Shown here piece after piece: positions 1 through 11,524 of a stretch of DNA of 64,000 bases. The position numbers were made by a program, and so were the translations under genes. The number at the start of each line of letters is the position of its first letter. The first letter of the stretch is position 1. The stretch spans positions 2,108,001-2,172,000 of the forward strand of contig NC_016477.1 in NCBI RefSeq assembly GCF_000226095.1. The letters are read 5' to 3'. Below the pieces are notes generated by a model that was given only the letters and a program-made list of their open reading frames with translations, was not told where the DNA came from and did no database searches. The DNA comes from Thermothelomyces thermophilus ATCC 42464. Lineage: Eukaryota > Ascomycota > Sordariomycetes > Sordariales > Chaetomiaceae.

Positions 1-1563
1 GGCGACAGGGGCGCGTTGACCCTGGCATTTGCAGAGCTCCTAGTCTATGACGGGAACGCCCCAGACTACATCAACCTCCTCGACCGTCTCGTCGAGGATT
101 GCGATCGCATCTTTGAGAAGGCTGATGCCCGTGACCCTACCGGTCTGCTGAGCAGCCTTTCCTATGAGTCTTTGATAACTCCCAGCAACCGAAGCCAGAA
201 GTCGACGACGGGATCGATAACCTCGAATACCTCGTCGCTTCGGAGAAAGTTCGGGTTCGACACGCTCCTGCGGCAGAATAGCAAGACGGATACAGAGCGG
301 TCATCTGTGTGGCGCACCTTGAGCAAACACAGCAAGACTCCCAGCTCCGAGAACGGGAGCCTGTCAAAAGCCAGCAGGTCCAAGTCCGTGGACATGGGGG
401 TGAATTACACCTACACGCCCAACCGGTTCCGGCGCCCGGGATCTCGCGACCGCCCTTCGGTCGCCGGTGCCTTTGACGACATCGGACATCGCCCAGGTAG
501 CTCCCACCGGCTCGAAACCATCGGCGAACCGGAAGGCACCGAATCGGGCAGCGTCAAGTCAATCAAAAAGAAGCGCCGGAGTTCGCTCTCGGACCTCAAG
601 TCCTTGATGGCTGCGACAAGTCTAGAGGACGATGCAGAGGTCATGCCTCTCCAAGTCAACAAGCAGCAGACAGCCGAGAAGTTCAACTCGGTCCCCCGAC
701 CTCCATCACCCTCCAAGATCCCCATCGGCCCGCAGTCTCACGTATCGACCTTCCGCTCGTCCAAGCAGAAGGAGAACACGGTGGACCCATTCCAGCCGCC
801 CGTCGAATCTGCAGAAGAGAACGAGAAGCCGGTCCCTCAGAGAACGCGTGCTAGGACCATGACGATCTCGCAAATCCCTACCCTGAAGCCACCGGCGAAC
901 CCCCGCATCCCTGTGCCCCCGTCACCCGAGCCTCCCACCCGCCCGTCGAGCAGCCCGGGAAAGCCGGCCGGCACCAGTCAAAAACTCCGCCTCCAGTCTC
1001 CACAGAAGCTCCGTGAGCGCCTGCAGACAGAGAAAAGGGCTGTAGAAGAGGTTGATGCCTCACTGAGGAGCGAACTCTCGCGCATCTCGGAGGACATGGC
1101 ACGCGTTAACTCTGCGCTCCCACGCTCGGCCACTGCCGACATCCGCAAGCTGTCGGTGGCCGTCAAGGCGCTCGAGGACCGCGTGCCGCAAGTGTTGGAG
1201 GAGCTCGAGGAACGGCACGCGCTTATGCAGCGCGACCTCGAGGCCACCTTGCGCGCGACCGAGGCCAAGGTTAGGGCCATCGACCAGCTGTACAAGGAGG
1301 CCACGGCGGAGAACGAACTGTTGTACGAGAAGTTCAACTCGGAGCTCGGCAAGATCGTCAAGGCGCTTAAGGGGAAGAACAGGGAGGACAAGGAAGAGCT
1401 GGTGGCGAGGTTGAAGGAGTCGAGTGACGAGGCGGCGAGAATCAAGAAGGAGAACGCGAGGCTGAAAAGGGAGATGGTCAGCCTGAGGGCGCTGCTCAAA
1501 GGAGCGACGAGCGCTGCTGGCGCGGGCAGCGGCGGTACGGGTAGTGATGGGGAGGGGAATTAG
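1..1563 (+). CDS. Unrecognised protein, C-terminal part (5' end outside window)
   Basis: The frame is open from the first base to a TAG at 1561-1563, so about 520 C-terminal residues of a longer protein are present and no start codon is assigned. The first ~55 residues look folded (LAFAELLVYDG, then INLLDRLVEDCDRIFEKAD). About 270 residues follow that are rich in Ser, Pro, Arg and Lys and are probably disordered, with phospho-site-like RRxS stretches. From about residue 330 to 495 there is a long charged helical region rich in Glu, Lys, Arg and Leu, which I read as a coiled coil, and the end is Gly/Ser-rich. The layout suits a cytoskeletal, polarity or signalling scaffold, but I do not recognise the family. 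It is convergent with the Rev7 gene downstream. Confidence 0.75.
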   Translation, partial: GDRGALTLAFAELLVYDGNAPDYINLLDRLVEDCDRIFEKADARDPTGLLSSLSYESLITPSNRSQKSTTGSITSNTSSLRRKFGFDTLLRQNSKTDTERSSVWRTLSKHSKTPSSENGSLSKASRSKSVDMGVNYTYTPNRFRRPGSRDRPSVAGAFDDIGHRPGSSHRLETIGEPEGTESGSVKSIKKKRRSSLSDLKSLMAATSLEDDAEVMPLQVNKQQTAEKFNSVPRPPSPSKIPIGPQSHVSTFRSSKQKENTVDPFQPPVESAEENEKPVPQRTRARTMTISQIPTLKPPANPRIPVPPSPEPPTRPSSSPGKPAGTSQKLRLQSPQKLRERLQTEKRAVEEVDASLRSELSRISEDMARVNSALPRSATADIRKLSVAVKALEDRVPQVLEELEERHALMQRDLEATLRATEAKVRAIDQLYKEATAENELLYEKFNSELGKIVKALKGKNREDKEELVARLKESSDEAARIKKENARLKREMVSLRALLKGATSAAGAGSGGTGSDGEGN

Positions 1564-1939
1564 GTGATCGCTGGGGTGCTCGGTTGGGGATTGTTTGGCT
1601 GGTCTAACAACTGGTGGCGTGGCGACCGAAGAGCTTATTTTTGTTGGCGTTGGTGAAAAGCGGTTCTGTCAGGGTCCGTTTCGGTTCGTATGGGTATTTA
1701 ACTCTTCGGATACGGCGGGTGTTGGTTCTTGTCTGTGTTTAGATTTTTCAAGACCAAAAAAAAAATGCTGCCCAAAAGCGGCGCGGCCGGTATATGGCAT
1801 CGTCGATATCATCGTTCTGGGGACATTCATTTTTGACGTCAAAACATGGCATAGCCACAACATGAATGCTGGCATGATCTGGGTATCATCATGAATCAAC
1901 TTCCGTGCAAGCCTTGCAGACAGCATTGCCTTACTTCGA
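1564..1939. other. Convergent 3' intergenic spacer
   Basis: This 376-bp gap lies between the stop of the left-edge gene and the stop of the Rev7 gene on the other strand. It should hold both 3' UTRs. An A10 run lies near 1758. I see no RNA gene or further coding region. Confidence 0.5.
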
Positions 1940-3073
1940 TTAACTCTGGCTCCCTCCTTCCCCCCTCTCAGTCATTCTCATCAGTGCCTCCTTCGCCTTA
2001 CTCTCCTCCACCCAGCACTCGAAGAACAACGGCCCGGCCTCTACCGACCGGATAGGTCGCGTCCGCACGCCACCAATGTCTTGGCCTGCCACCTCCCTCC
2101 CTCTCCCTTTGGGTTGCAGGTTTGGTTCAGATGGTATCCACACCTGGGGGTGCTATCGATCATCAACCTTGCCATTAACAAACGGTGAACGAGAGAGAAG
2201 TTGAAGAAAATCGTAGCAGAGAGAAAGGAAAAAAAAAAAAAAAAAGAGGTTGGGGGGGGGAGAGAAAAGACATACCCCGATAGGAGCCCTTCCTTCCTCC
2301 GCCAACTCCACCGCGACGGTGAACGTGCACCCCTCAAGGGGCAGCGGCGCCATCCCCTCCGCGACGCTGGCCATCCGCCGCAGCGCCCCGCGCAGCTGCT
2401 CGTCGAGGTCGGGCCAACCGAAGGACGGGTTTGCCAGGTCCGGGGCCAGGTGGCGCTCGCGCGCGTCCTCGGACCGGGCGTCCCGCGCGAGCACCCGGGC
2501 GAAGTCGCGCATGCCCTTGGCGGTCTCGGCCGCGCTCGGGCCGGTCGCTTCCCCGTTGGAGCCGGGGTTGTTGTTGTTGTTGTTGTTGTTGTTATTGGAA
2601 GTGGAAGGCCAGGCTGGGAAGCGCGAGGTGTCGATCATCCAGCGTTCCAGCACGCTGCCCGGCGGGATCGGGGCCGGCGGCTGGGAGGAGGAGGACGTGG
2701 AGGGGGTTGGGGTGAAGACTTCGGATCCTGAAGGAGAGGAATCCCTGGGCGGCCGGGGAGGGGCCGTTGATTCGTAAGGGGAGTGGATGACGATGGCGAT
2801 GCGGGAGACGTGGCCGGTGGAAAGCTGCGCTGCCACCGCGTCGACGGCATCGCGGATCCACGCGCAGACTTTGGGGTGGCGGTTTTGATGGACGGGCAGG
2901 TTGTAGGCCTTGGTGGAGAGAAAGGTAGTGGCGGGATAGATGTTGCGGTAGTAGAGGATGTTGTGGATGGCAACGGTCAAAAACGAGTTGAACGACGTCA
3001 GTAGGATGTGGGAGTGGTCCAGCGGAAGGGAGTTTCCCTCGTGGCCTGGAGCATTGGGTTGTGGTTCTGGCAT
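1940..3073 (-). CDS. rev7: HORMA-domain protein Rev7/MAD2B, DNA polymerase zeta accessory subunit
   Basis: Two exons on the minus strand, 3073..2276 and 2143..1940, give 333 residues. The intron of 132 bp uses GTATGT and CCCAG and restores the frame into VWIPSEPNLQ, the typical C-terminal part of fungal Rev7. The HORMA start is visible in the first ~60 residues (LLTSFNSFLTVAIHNILYYR, then YPATTFL). The C-terminal seat-belt side contains GPLFFECWVEE. Rev7 bridges Rev3 and Rev1 in translesion synthesis and acts in the nucleus (family knowledge). A linker of about 100 residues holds Ser/Pro-rich sequence and an uninterrupted run of ten Asn encoded by a GTT/AAC repeat near 2568-2596; homologues need not share this insert. 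The start at 3073 is the first Met with HORMA sequence after it. The gene is divergent from Kap114. Confidence 0.85.
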
Positions 3074-3708
3074 TCTTTGACGTTGATTTAATAATAACTT
3101 TCGCTGCCGCCAGATGGAGAAGTTATCTTCAGCAAGTCCCAAATCTTAATTCTCTTAATTAATCCGTAGCCTGTCCCTGTTCTCCATACGAACGAAATCG
3201 CGGGGTTGCAGAACACGCGTCTGTCGACTCGCAGCGACGCCAAAGCAGGTGACCTGCTGTCAGTTCCAAAATTCATCCTTTACTCGTAGCCGGGTCCATT
3301 GGATGCTGGGTGCAAACCTTGCCACTGATTGCTGGCGGACATCTGTGTGCGTTCACTGGGGTAACTCGCACATGCCTTTCTTTCAAAGTGTGTAGGGGTA
3401 TAATCCGTACATACAATACATACAAAGGTACAGTACAGTACCTATACCCCGCAATCCTTAGTGCACGCTTTTTAACGCGTCTCTCGAGCTAAGCGGCTTG
3501 CGGTACTCCACCTTTGGCTCTGACCATGTCTCACACAACCCCACACAAAGCAGCGATCGTTGACTCGGGCGGTCACTAGGAGGCTCTCCACCTTCCACAA
3601 CACCTCTCACCCGAGACCTGCGCTGCCGTCTTTTGTTCTGCCTTCTTACTGAAGGAAAAGAGGCACAACCGCAACCACCGTTCAGGACGAGAGACATTCG
3701 CTACAAAG
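3074..3708. promoter_or_regulatory. Bidirectional promoter region between rev7 and kap114
   Basis: This 635-bp spacer separates two divergent start codons, so it must carry both promoters and 5' UTRs. It contains a cluster of TACATACA and TACAGTAC motifs at about 3408-3446 that recurs in other spacers of this window. No coding potential or clear TATA box is evident. Confidence 0.5.
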
Positions 3709-6700
3709 ATGGACGAGCATCTGGCGCAATTGCTCGCCAATACCCAAGACAAAAACGAGGGTCCCCGCAAGCAGGCCGAGCTCGACCTTCTGCATGCCCA
3801 ACGGAACCCCGAGTTTCCCCTGTCGCTGGCCCGCATTGGCGTACACACGGGCGCCCCCGTTCAGATCCGCCAGTCCGCCTTGACGTACCTGCGGAAGTTC
3901 ATCGAGAAGAACTGGGCCCCCGACGATGCTGGCAGTGGCCCCCAGATTCCAATCGAAGACTCGACCAAGGACTACCTGCGAAACGTCATCTTGGAACTGG
4001 TCTTGAACCCCGAGGACGAGCGCAAGGTCAAGGTCGCGGCTAGGTGAGCTGAGACCGTGGGGGAAACCAAACAAAGGGGCTAACACTGCCGTCAGCTATG
4101 TGGTCTCCAAGATTGCTACGGCCGACTTCCCACACCGGTGGCCTAACCTCCTTCCCTCCGTCCTCGGCGTTATGCCTAATGGAACCGATGCGCAACTTCA
4201 CGGCGCTCTGAGGATTCTGCAAGATCTAGTAGAAGAGAGCTTGACCGATGAGCAATTCTTCGGCGTCGCCAGGGATATCGTCAAGGCTTGCTACGACGTG
4301 GCACTAAACGAGAACCGCAAGCAAAACCACCGTAGCCTGGCCGTGCTGGTCTTCCGGAGTTGCTTCGACCTCATGGATATTGTCAAGGAGGACCACAAGA
4401 AGGAGGTCAAAAGTTTTGCCGAGCAGGTTCTCAGCGGCTGGCTACCGTTCCTGGAACAGGTGATCAAGACGCCGCTCCCACCAGTCTTGGAGAACTCGGG
4501 CTCGCAGCCCGAAAACTGGTACGGGCCGATCGCGCTCAAGGATCAGGCAGTGAAGACGCTGATCAAGATCCGGACCGTCTTTCCATCTCTTCTCCTCCCC
4601 CAGAGCCTCGCCCTGTTCACTGCCACGTGGGAGGAACTTTCGAGACTGGTGCCATCACATCAGGCCCTGTTCATCGATTCTGATGCTCAGAGCCGCTTGG
4701 AGGACATCGACGGCCTCCCCTTCACGCTCGACTTCCTGGTCCTGGACGAGTTAGACTTCCTCAACCAATGTATCCGTGCCCCGCCCGTGCAGAAGCAACT
4801 CGAGGCCGAGATCAAGTCACGCGGCGCTGTCCACGACACCCCGTGGGTGTTGGATCTCATGAATCTGCTGGTTTCCTACTCTCAGGTGACGCAGGAAGAA
4901 GAAGGGTTGTGGGATATCGATGTGTCCCTCTATCTCGCCGACGAAACGTCCGTGTCGTCCAACTACACTGCCAGGACTGCCTGTGGCGATCTCGTCATCA
5001 AACTCGGAGAATGGCTCAACAAGGCGGCACTCGAGGGTCTTTTTGCATACACCAAGACCCTCTTCTCGGGCGAGGGCGCGACCTGGCAGAAGCAAGAAGC
5101 GTCTCTGTACCTGTTCAATTCCATCTTGAACGACTTCCAGGACTGCGACAAGACCGTGCCCCCCGAGATCGCGAACGCCTACCTCGAACTCGTCACCTAC
5201 GCGATCAGCAGGCAAGACGAGCCGATGCTGCGGGCTCGCGGGTACCTCGTCGCTGGCGCATTGGCACAGGTCTACCAGCCAGCCCTCGGCCTACTCGATA
5301 AAGCCATCGAAGCCATCACCAGGGATGAGTCTGAGCTTGTACAAGTCGCCAGCATCAAGGCTGTCGAAGGCTTCATCAGGGGTGGCGCTCCGGCAGACCG
5401 CCAGGTTCCTATCGTTCTGGCCATCCAGGGCTTCCTGGAAGCCAAGGACCTCAGCGATCTGGAGGACGCCGATGACCTCTTAGTCACTCTTCTGGAGACC
5501 CTTCGCACCACCATCAGCATGGATACCAGGATTGCCATCCAGCCGGACAGCAAGGCGGTCGACCTGCTCTTCCTCATCGCCAAACACGGCGCAGCCAATT
5601 TCCATGTCACTCTTATTGTCTGCGAAACCTTTGAGGACATTGCTAGAACCTACAAGGACAATGAGGGCCCGCTTAAGGACATGGGGCATCCTCGTCTGTA
5701 CGCGGCTCTCTGCAGCAAGGTCTTGCCATCTATCACCGGGACGTTCGACGTTGCGAACCTCACCCAGGATGACCCTCTCGTTACGGTATGCGTTGTCCCC
5801 CCCCCCCCCCCCCTCTCGTACCTCGTATTGATGTCCGCTAATCCCACTGCTAGCTGGCCGCCGAGCTTTTGTCACTTCTTGTTCAATATGGCTCTGAGCC
5901 CCTTCCCGAAGGCTTCGTTGCCGCCACCCTCCCCAAGTTGCATCATCTCCTGATGACCTCTTCCGAAGGCGACATTTTGCGTCCCAGTTCCGAGGCCGTC
6001 AAGTACATCCTGATGCACGACCACAAGCAGGTCTTTAGCTGGCAGGACGAGAGCGGCCGGTCCGGTCTTGAGGTCTGTCTCCGCGTCATCGACCGCCTCC
6101 TGGGCCCGAACATTGAGGATACGGCGGCGTCTGAAATCGGCGGCTTGGCTGCCGAGCTGGTCGAGAAAGCCGGCCACGAGAGGCTTGGTCCTTTCCTGCC
6201 GCAGCTTCTTCAGGCAGTCGCTACTCGCCTGGACACAGCCCAGGCTGCTCCTTTCATCCAGTCCTTGATTCTCGTGTTTGCTCGACTCTCGCTCGTTGGT
6301 GCGCAAGATGTCGTCAACTTCCTCAGCGACATCCAGATCAAAGGTCAGGTGGGGCTGCAGGTTGTTCTTAGCAAGTGGCTCGAGAACTCGGTCAACTTTG
6401 CCGGCTACGACGAGATTCGTCAAAAGTAAGTTGGTCAGGCCTTTTTTTTTTCCCTAGCCTTTCGAAGCCCTAACACATTTTAGTGTGATTGCCCTGTCCA
6501 AGCTCTACTCGCTGAACGACTCTCGGGTTGCGCAAACCATGGTCAAGGGCGACCTCATTATTGCCAACACCGATAGGATCATGACAAGGTCGCGGGCGAA
6601 ACTGAGTAAGTCGGAATCAACCGGCGTCGATGCTCACACCTTACTCACTCGGCACACAGACCCCGACCGCTACACGATCATCCCTGCTCCCCTGAAGATC

Positions 6701-7054
6701 CTCAAGGTTCTTATTGAAGAGCTCGTCTCGGCCTCCGGCATGCAAGCGGCCTCCAACATGGCGGCAGCGGCAGCGACGGAGCTCGCCGAAGAGGACGAAG
6801 ATGGCGACGGGGACAATGACGGGTGGGAGGACGAGCCCGACGACACGCTTGACCTGGCGCTCGGCAGCACCAAGTCGGACCTGATGGGCTGGGCCGAGGG
6901 CGGCAACAATTCGCGGCAGCGGGACGACGAGACCCAGGCGTACCTGATCGACTTCTTCATGCGCGCTGACGCAGAAAACATTGCCGACTTCCGAAACTGG
7001 TGCGGCATGCTGACCGACGACGAGAAGCGCAAGATCAAGGAGGCGGCGCAGTAG
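3709..7054 (+). CDS. kap114: Importin-beta family nuclear import receptor Kap114/importin-9
   Basis: Five exons (3709..4043, 4096..5785, 5854..6425, 6484..6605, 6660..7054) give 1037 residues, the usual size for Kap114. All introns have GT-AG ends and join the frame exactly; the fourth is only 54 bp, divisible by three and without a stop, so it could be misread as coding. The importin-beta N-terminal region is at about residues 20-75 (ending QSALTYLRKFIEKNW), followed by helical HEAT-type sequence throughout. Near residue 920 lies an acidic loop (EEDEDGDGDNDGWEDE), the feature that in Kap114/Imp9 contacts histones and TBP (family knowledge). The role is import of H2A-H2B, TBP and other cargo. 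The second intron begins with a C14-type run after the donor. It is convergent with the PI31 gene. Confidence 0.92.
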
Positions 7055-7964
7055 AGAGGCGGCGTGCAGGTTGGAGGGGGGAACGTCGTGATTGGTGAAG
7101 CCCCTGGTGGAAGTTGGTTAACTTCTGCTGCTGCTGCTGGGCTGATATCAGCGGGGAAGTGGAAGAAGGTGCGGACTCGCCAATTTTGGCTGCTTCGCGC
7201 CATGATGAGGGATATGGGGATGCCTTGAGATACCAGCAAGGAGGGCCAATCGCAGCTGTAGGGTTGTCATTGCCGTCCTATGGAGGGAGCGAGGCTCGAT
7301 GCGGCATGAATACGAAAAAAAAACATTGTGGGACTGGTGTGATGGGACCACTCTGTAACGTATAGATAAAGCGCCCTCAGTAGTCATGGTTTAGCCGCTC
7401 CACATCTGAACGGATGTCAACAGAGCGAGACAGAGAGAGAGAGAGAGAGAGAGAGCTGGGGGAAGCGAGGGCATGAACCAAGTTTGTGTAAACGCTTCTG
7501 AAGGCATTGGCCGGAATTGAGCGGAGCGAAACAGCAGTGAAATCCGGCACAATTCAGGTGTTCGATGAGGAAGGGAAGCAGAAACGCTGACCCATATCCC
7601 ATACGCGGACTGTTGAGTCTGCAAGACGGAGCACCCAAACCCCTTCCCCCCCCCCCCCCCCAAACCAAGGGAGTGCCATCTCTGAATCCATCCATGGTAG
7701 CAGTTAACGTTTTAGACGCAAGCGAATGGAGGACCGACACGTCAAGTATCTTCAGGAAGTTGTTATACTAGCATTGGTCCCAATCTGGGGTGGAGAGGGG
7801 GCAAATAGCATCATCATCATCATATAGTACATACACCTCAATGGATGAGTCATTCTCCCATAATTCGTCGCTAGCGGCCCGCGCCCTGTTCCCTAAAGCC
7901 AATTAATTTCCCGTTTCGATCTTGACCACTCCCAACCGATCGATCGGCGAGCCGATTGCGAGTC
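7055..7964. other. Convergent 3' spacer with simple repeats
   Basis: This 910-bp gap lies between the kap114 and PI31 stop codons. It holds a (GA)n run at about 7433-7455, a C14-type run near 7645 and a short CAT repeat near 7811. No credible gene was seen. Confidence 0.5.
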
Positions 7965-9357
7965 TTAGATGATATCTCCCCCGCCAAAACCGCCAAAGCC
8001 ACCGAAACCCCCTCCTCCACGAGGACCTCTACCGCCGCCAAAGCGTGGCTGCCCGCCCGGTCCGACCGGGTCCCACCTCGCGCCGGGCGGGACCTGTCCG
8101 CCAAACGTGTCGTCTTCTTCTCCCTGTCCTCCCCGCCCTCCCGGAGCGCGGAAGAGCGGGTCTTCAAAGGTGGGGTGCATGCCGCCGCCCATTCCGCCGG
8201 TCCCCGGCCCGCCGGGACGGCGCAGGCCCCCGGGGCCGATCCCGCCTCCGGTGAAAGAGCCGGTGATGGGATCGTGCGGGCCCAGGCCGGCAGGGTACAG
8301 GTCGTCGTGTCCGACGCGGCCGAACCCGCCGAGTCCCGGAGCGGGTGCGGACCCGGGCCATGGGCGGCCGGGCGGCCGGTTGATCTCGTACTCGTCCTCG
8401 AAGCCCGGGGGCGGGAAGTCGCCGGCCGGGACGGGACGGTGGGGCGGCGGGGCGGCAAGGGGGTCGGGGGCAGGGTACGGGTGCGGAGCTGCCGGCGGCG
8501 GCAGGTGGGAGGGCTCGTCGGGCCGCCGGGGCGGCGGGGAGGCGCGGGTCGGCCGCGCGGGCAGAGTCTCGGTGTAGCCTTCTTTCTGGAGAGCGGGCAG
8601 CAGGCGCTGGATGATGGTGATCTTGAGAAGGGAGGCAAGGTCTGTTCCGGTCCGGTCCGGTGCGGTCAGCCGACACGTTTCTCGTTTGTGGTGGCGCGAC
8701 ACGGAGAGCAAGCAGAAGACAAGGCAGGGCATTACGTTACCCTTGATGCGCTCCTCTGAGATGAAGATGGTCTTGAGCTTCCGAACGAGGTCGCTGTTGT
8801 CTTGCGTGGCCTCGGAAGAGCGGGAGACGCGCAGGGGCAGTGCAGAAGGGGAGACGTAGTCGTTGGCGGTGATGTCGAAGCGGGCGATACGCTCATCCCC
8901 GGTAGCCAGGCCGCGGATCTCAACCTTGGCCCCTAGGCGGTCTATGTGCAGCACGAAACGCATGGCAGATTGGGTGTGGGCGTAGACGAAGCCGTGGGAG
9001 CCGGAAGAAGTATTCCATTGCGGCGGCAGGTTGGGCGCATGGCGGGCGCATTCCTCCTCTGCGACGATGGTCAGAGCTGCGACACCCCGGGGGATGGGAA
9101 TGGCGGGTGAGGCGGAGAAGGAGAAGGGGAAAAGGGAAAAGGGGAAAGGGGAAAAGGGAGGGCGCACCGATGGTGTGGTCCTCATCGAAGCCGAGCAGGC
9201 GGAAACCTAGGTTGACCATGCAGGCGTGGACGAAGAGGGCAATAGAGTCGAGAGGGTTCTTCAGGTCGGCAGCCGTGTCATTATTCTCGTGAGGCGGCAG
9301 CGCATCGGCCATCGACTTCAGCACCGCGGCAGGGCCGAGAGGGTCCGAGGGCGCCAT
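7965..9357 (-). CDS. PI31-type proteasome regulator (PSMF1/Fub1-like)
   Basis: Three exons on the minus strand (9357..9168, 9076..8741, 8641..7965) give 400 residues. The N-terminal ~180 residues form the FP-type PI31 fold: a helical start (VLKSMADALPP), the GFRLLGF segment, then TIVAEEECARHAPNLPPQWN and the strand sequence VLHIDRLGAKVEIRGL. The second half is Pro/Gly-rich and ends in glycine-rich repeats after the FEDEYEINRPPGRP segment, as in PI31 proteins, whose tail binds the 20S core. The second intron (99 bp) is in frame and open, so an unspliced model would add 33 spurious residues. PI31 modulates 20S/26S proteasome activity and assembly (family knowledge). The start is the first Met of the open frame and gives an N-terminus of normal length. 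Confidence 0.85.
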
Positions 9358-10111
9358 GATAGATAGGCTAGTGCCGATGTTGATCTTATCGACACGTTTG
9401 TGTGAGTGAGGCTCAAATATATGGATGATCGGGTTTTCACGAGAAAGAGCAAAATCAGTTCATGAAGGCATCAAGGCTCCCAAGCCAAAACATCCGTAAT
9501 GCTATAGTGGTTCGTTCAGTACCTACAGACTGCGGTTACTTGGAGGGGTTCAGAGGTACCCTTGATAACCCGTATGAAAGGCGGGGCAAGCTAGGCTCCC
9601 CCAGCGGTGACGTATCGCCCCACACCACACTAGGCCTGCAGCTATCAGCCCTACTGAAGGAGCACGGATCTGTAGGTATTGTATGTATGTATGTATGTAC
9701 ATACATGTATGCTACATACATACATACGGAGCAGTAATTATTATAGTTATATGTACTGTTCCCTACAGTGTGTATGCATGTATGCACGTCACACGGGCAT
9801 TTGGGAGGAGAGCAAGTCTCCGTCCGAAGCCAGACACTGAGCAACAAAGCCAAAGTCGCATCGACTCACGGGATTCGGCCAAGAGAGCATACGAGGCAAT
9901 GAACACGGAGGGAACAAAGAGATCGGGGAATCCTTTGAACGGTCGAATTCTGGCTAATCCGATGGATTGAAGAACCTATTATAGGATTTGAACCTCTACT
10001 CCGCATTCCGTATTCATCCTCGCCTGGGGCCAATTCATACGCCAGGGAGCAAGAGGAAACCGACGAAATGCAAAGCTCTCCAGAGGCCTGCTCGATGGGC
10101 CACAAGTTAGG
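9358..10111. other. Spacer with a palindromic TACATACA microsatellite
   Basis: This spacer holds the promoter of the PI31 gene and the 3' UTR of the SRR1-like gene. At about 9678-9728 there is a (GTAT)n/(ATAC)n tract whose two halves are inverted, so it could form a hairpin. A GGTTCAAATCC-like B box occurs on the minus strand near 9987-9997, but no tRNA could be folded around it. Confidence 0.5.
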
Positions 10112-11524
10112 TCAGCCATCCGTCTCGCTTCTCTTCACAACCCTCCCGGAGCCGTGTCTTTGTAGGCCATCTAAATACCAGTTGTCATGCTTGTACGGAT
10201 AGTCATGCGGGAACGTGACGGGGTATGGCGGAACGATGCTCTCCCGTTCTGCTGCCTCGACGATGTCCCTGCGAATATATAGGTGCGCCGACCCGACCGT
10301 ATGCGGTGCTCTTCGCCGATCCAGTTTGAACTCCTCGTAGCTGCCCGAGGGCGAGGGCGAGGGCGAGGGCGACACATTGCCGCTACCGCCGGCTAGGACA
10401 CGACTGCTGCTGCTGCTGTTGTTGTTGTTGTTGTTTGGTCAGCCCCTCGCTCGTTCTTTGTTGACAACACAAGACAAGCCCTTCTCATCCCACCCCGTGA
10501 CGCCCGCCAATCTTACCTCTCCTCGTCGCGAGTCCGACCACACCATATCATCGCCGCCGGTTTGGCAGCATGTTGTCTCCCCGACAACAATTCCCCCGCC
10601 AGTAACGCCGAACTCGGATCCACGGCATACAACAACGTATGCTCGTCCACGATCTCCCACACGCTCGGCACCTCCCGGCAGTCCACCACCTCGAGAGGCG
10701 GCAGGTGTGCTGCTCTCATCGCGCCCTGCAGAAGCCCCAGCGCGTTCCGGTCCTCCTTGGTGTACTCGTCGTCCCACAGGTACACGGAGACGTCGACCAG
10801 GTCCCGGTCCCCGGCGTACCCGGCGGTTGGCGGCATCTTGGAGATCTTCTCGAGCAGCCTGTCATCGAGCATTATTACCTCTCCGCTTTCCACTTCGCCC
10901 TTGTTCTCTCCCTCTCCCTCTTCCTCTTCCGTGGCTGCCGCCGGTAAGGTCAGATTCTGGATGGCGGTCAGCTTCTTAAAGTAGTACTTGATCAGCTGGT
11001 GTTCGATGCCGCGCCTGGAGGAGCAGAACTTGAGCATCGAGGCCATCTCGATGGCGGCAACGTGCCGGAGCAGGCTCTGGAGCGGGTCGTGGCGGCTGAG
11101 CTCTGCGGCGTTGCAGGCGGCCAGGAGGGCTCGGTCCCGGATCGCGTCCCGGTATGTGTGCTTTTGGTTGTGCTCTGGGAACGGTCTGCCGTCTTCTTGA
11201 ACGTCCCTGAAAGATCCGAGGTTGTAGCAGACTATTTTGGTCACCCCCCAGTCCCACAGGGGAAGGAGATAATGCTGGTACCGCCAGAACTGAGCGCATA
11301 TGCACACTTCTTGACTGACGACTAGCATTAGCTGTGTTTTCTCCTAGTGGGCTAGCTAGTATGGGTGATTGATGGAGGAGGAGTGTGGTCGTGTTGACGT
11401 ACCAAATCAGGGGCTGTTCGGCTTCTGTGCGGCCGAGAACTTTGAGAAATTCCTGGAATATTACCCGGGCAGGGGCTGGGGTTTTGGTCTGCTCATATGC
11501 AGTCCTGTCATGGAAGTCTCTCAT
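10112..11524 (-). CDS. SRR1-like domain protein
   Basis: Three exons on the minus strand (11524..11403, 11314..10517, 10382..10112) give 396 residues. Intron 1 (88 bp, GTACGT to CGTCAG) joins LI to CQEVCICAQFW. Intron 2 (134 bp) uses GTAAGA and GGTAG. The SRR1 signature is seen as a strand-Gly motif, TKIVCYNLGSF, at about residues 63-73, then a helix with RHVAAIEMASML, then VYLWDDEYTKEDRNALGLL in the position of the family's DPxFT motif, then the VDEHTLLYAVDPS strand. SRR1 proteins are linked to circadian and metabolic regulation in plants and to heme/cell-cycle phenotypes in other eukaryotes; the biochemical activity is unclear. A five-fold Ser-Pro repeat opens exon 3. I rate the family call as good and the exact exon ends as likely. 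Confidence 0.72.

Noticed and set aside
7956-8759. Plus-strand frames of 200-267 codons opposite the PI31 gene
   Set aside because: They mirror the Pro/Gly-rich tail of PI31 and have no independent support.
9947-10040. Possible tRNA on the minus strand around a GGTTCAAATCC-like B box
   Set aside because: The T-arm stem has a mismatch, no 5' strand pairs with the acceptor candidate, and no A box fits at the required distance.
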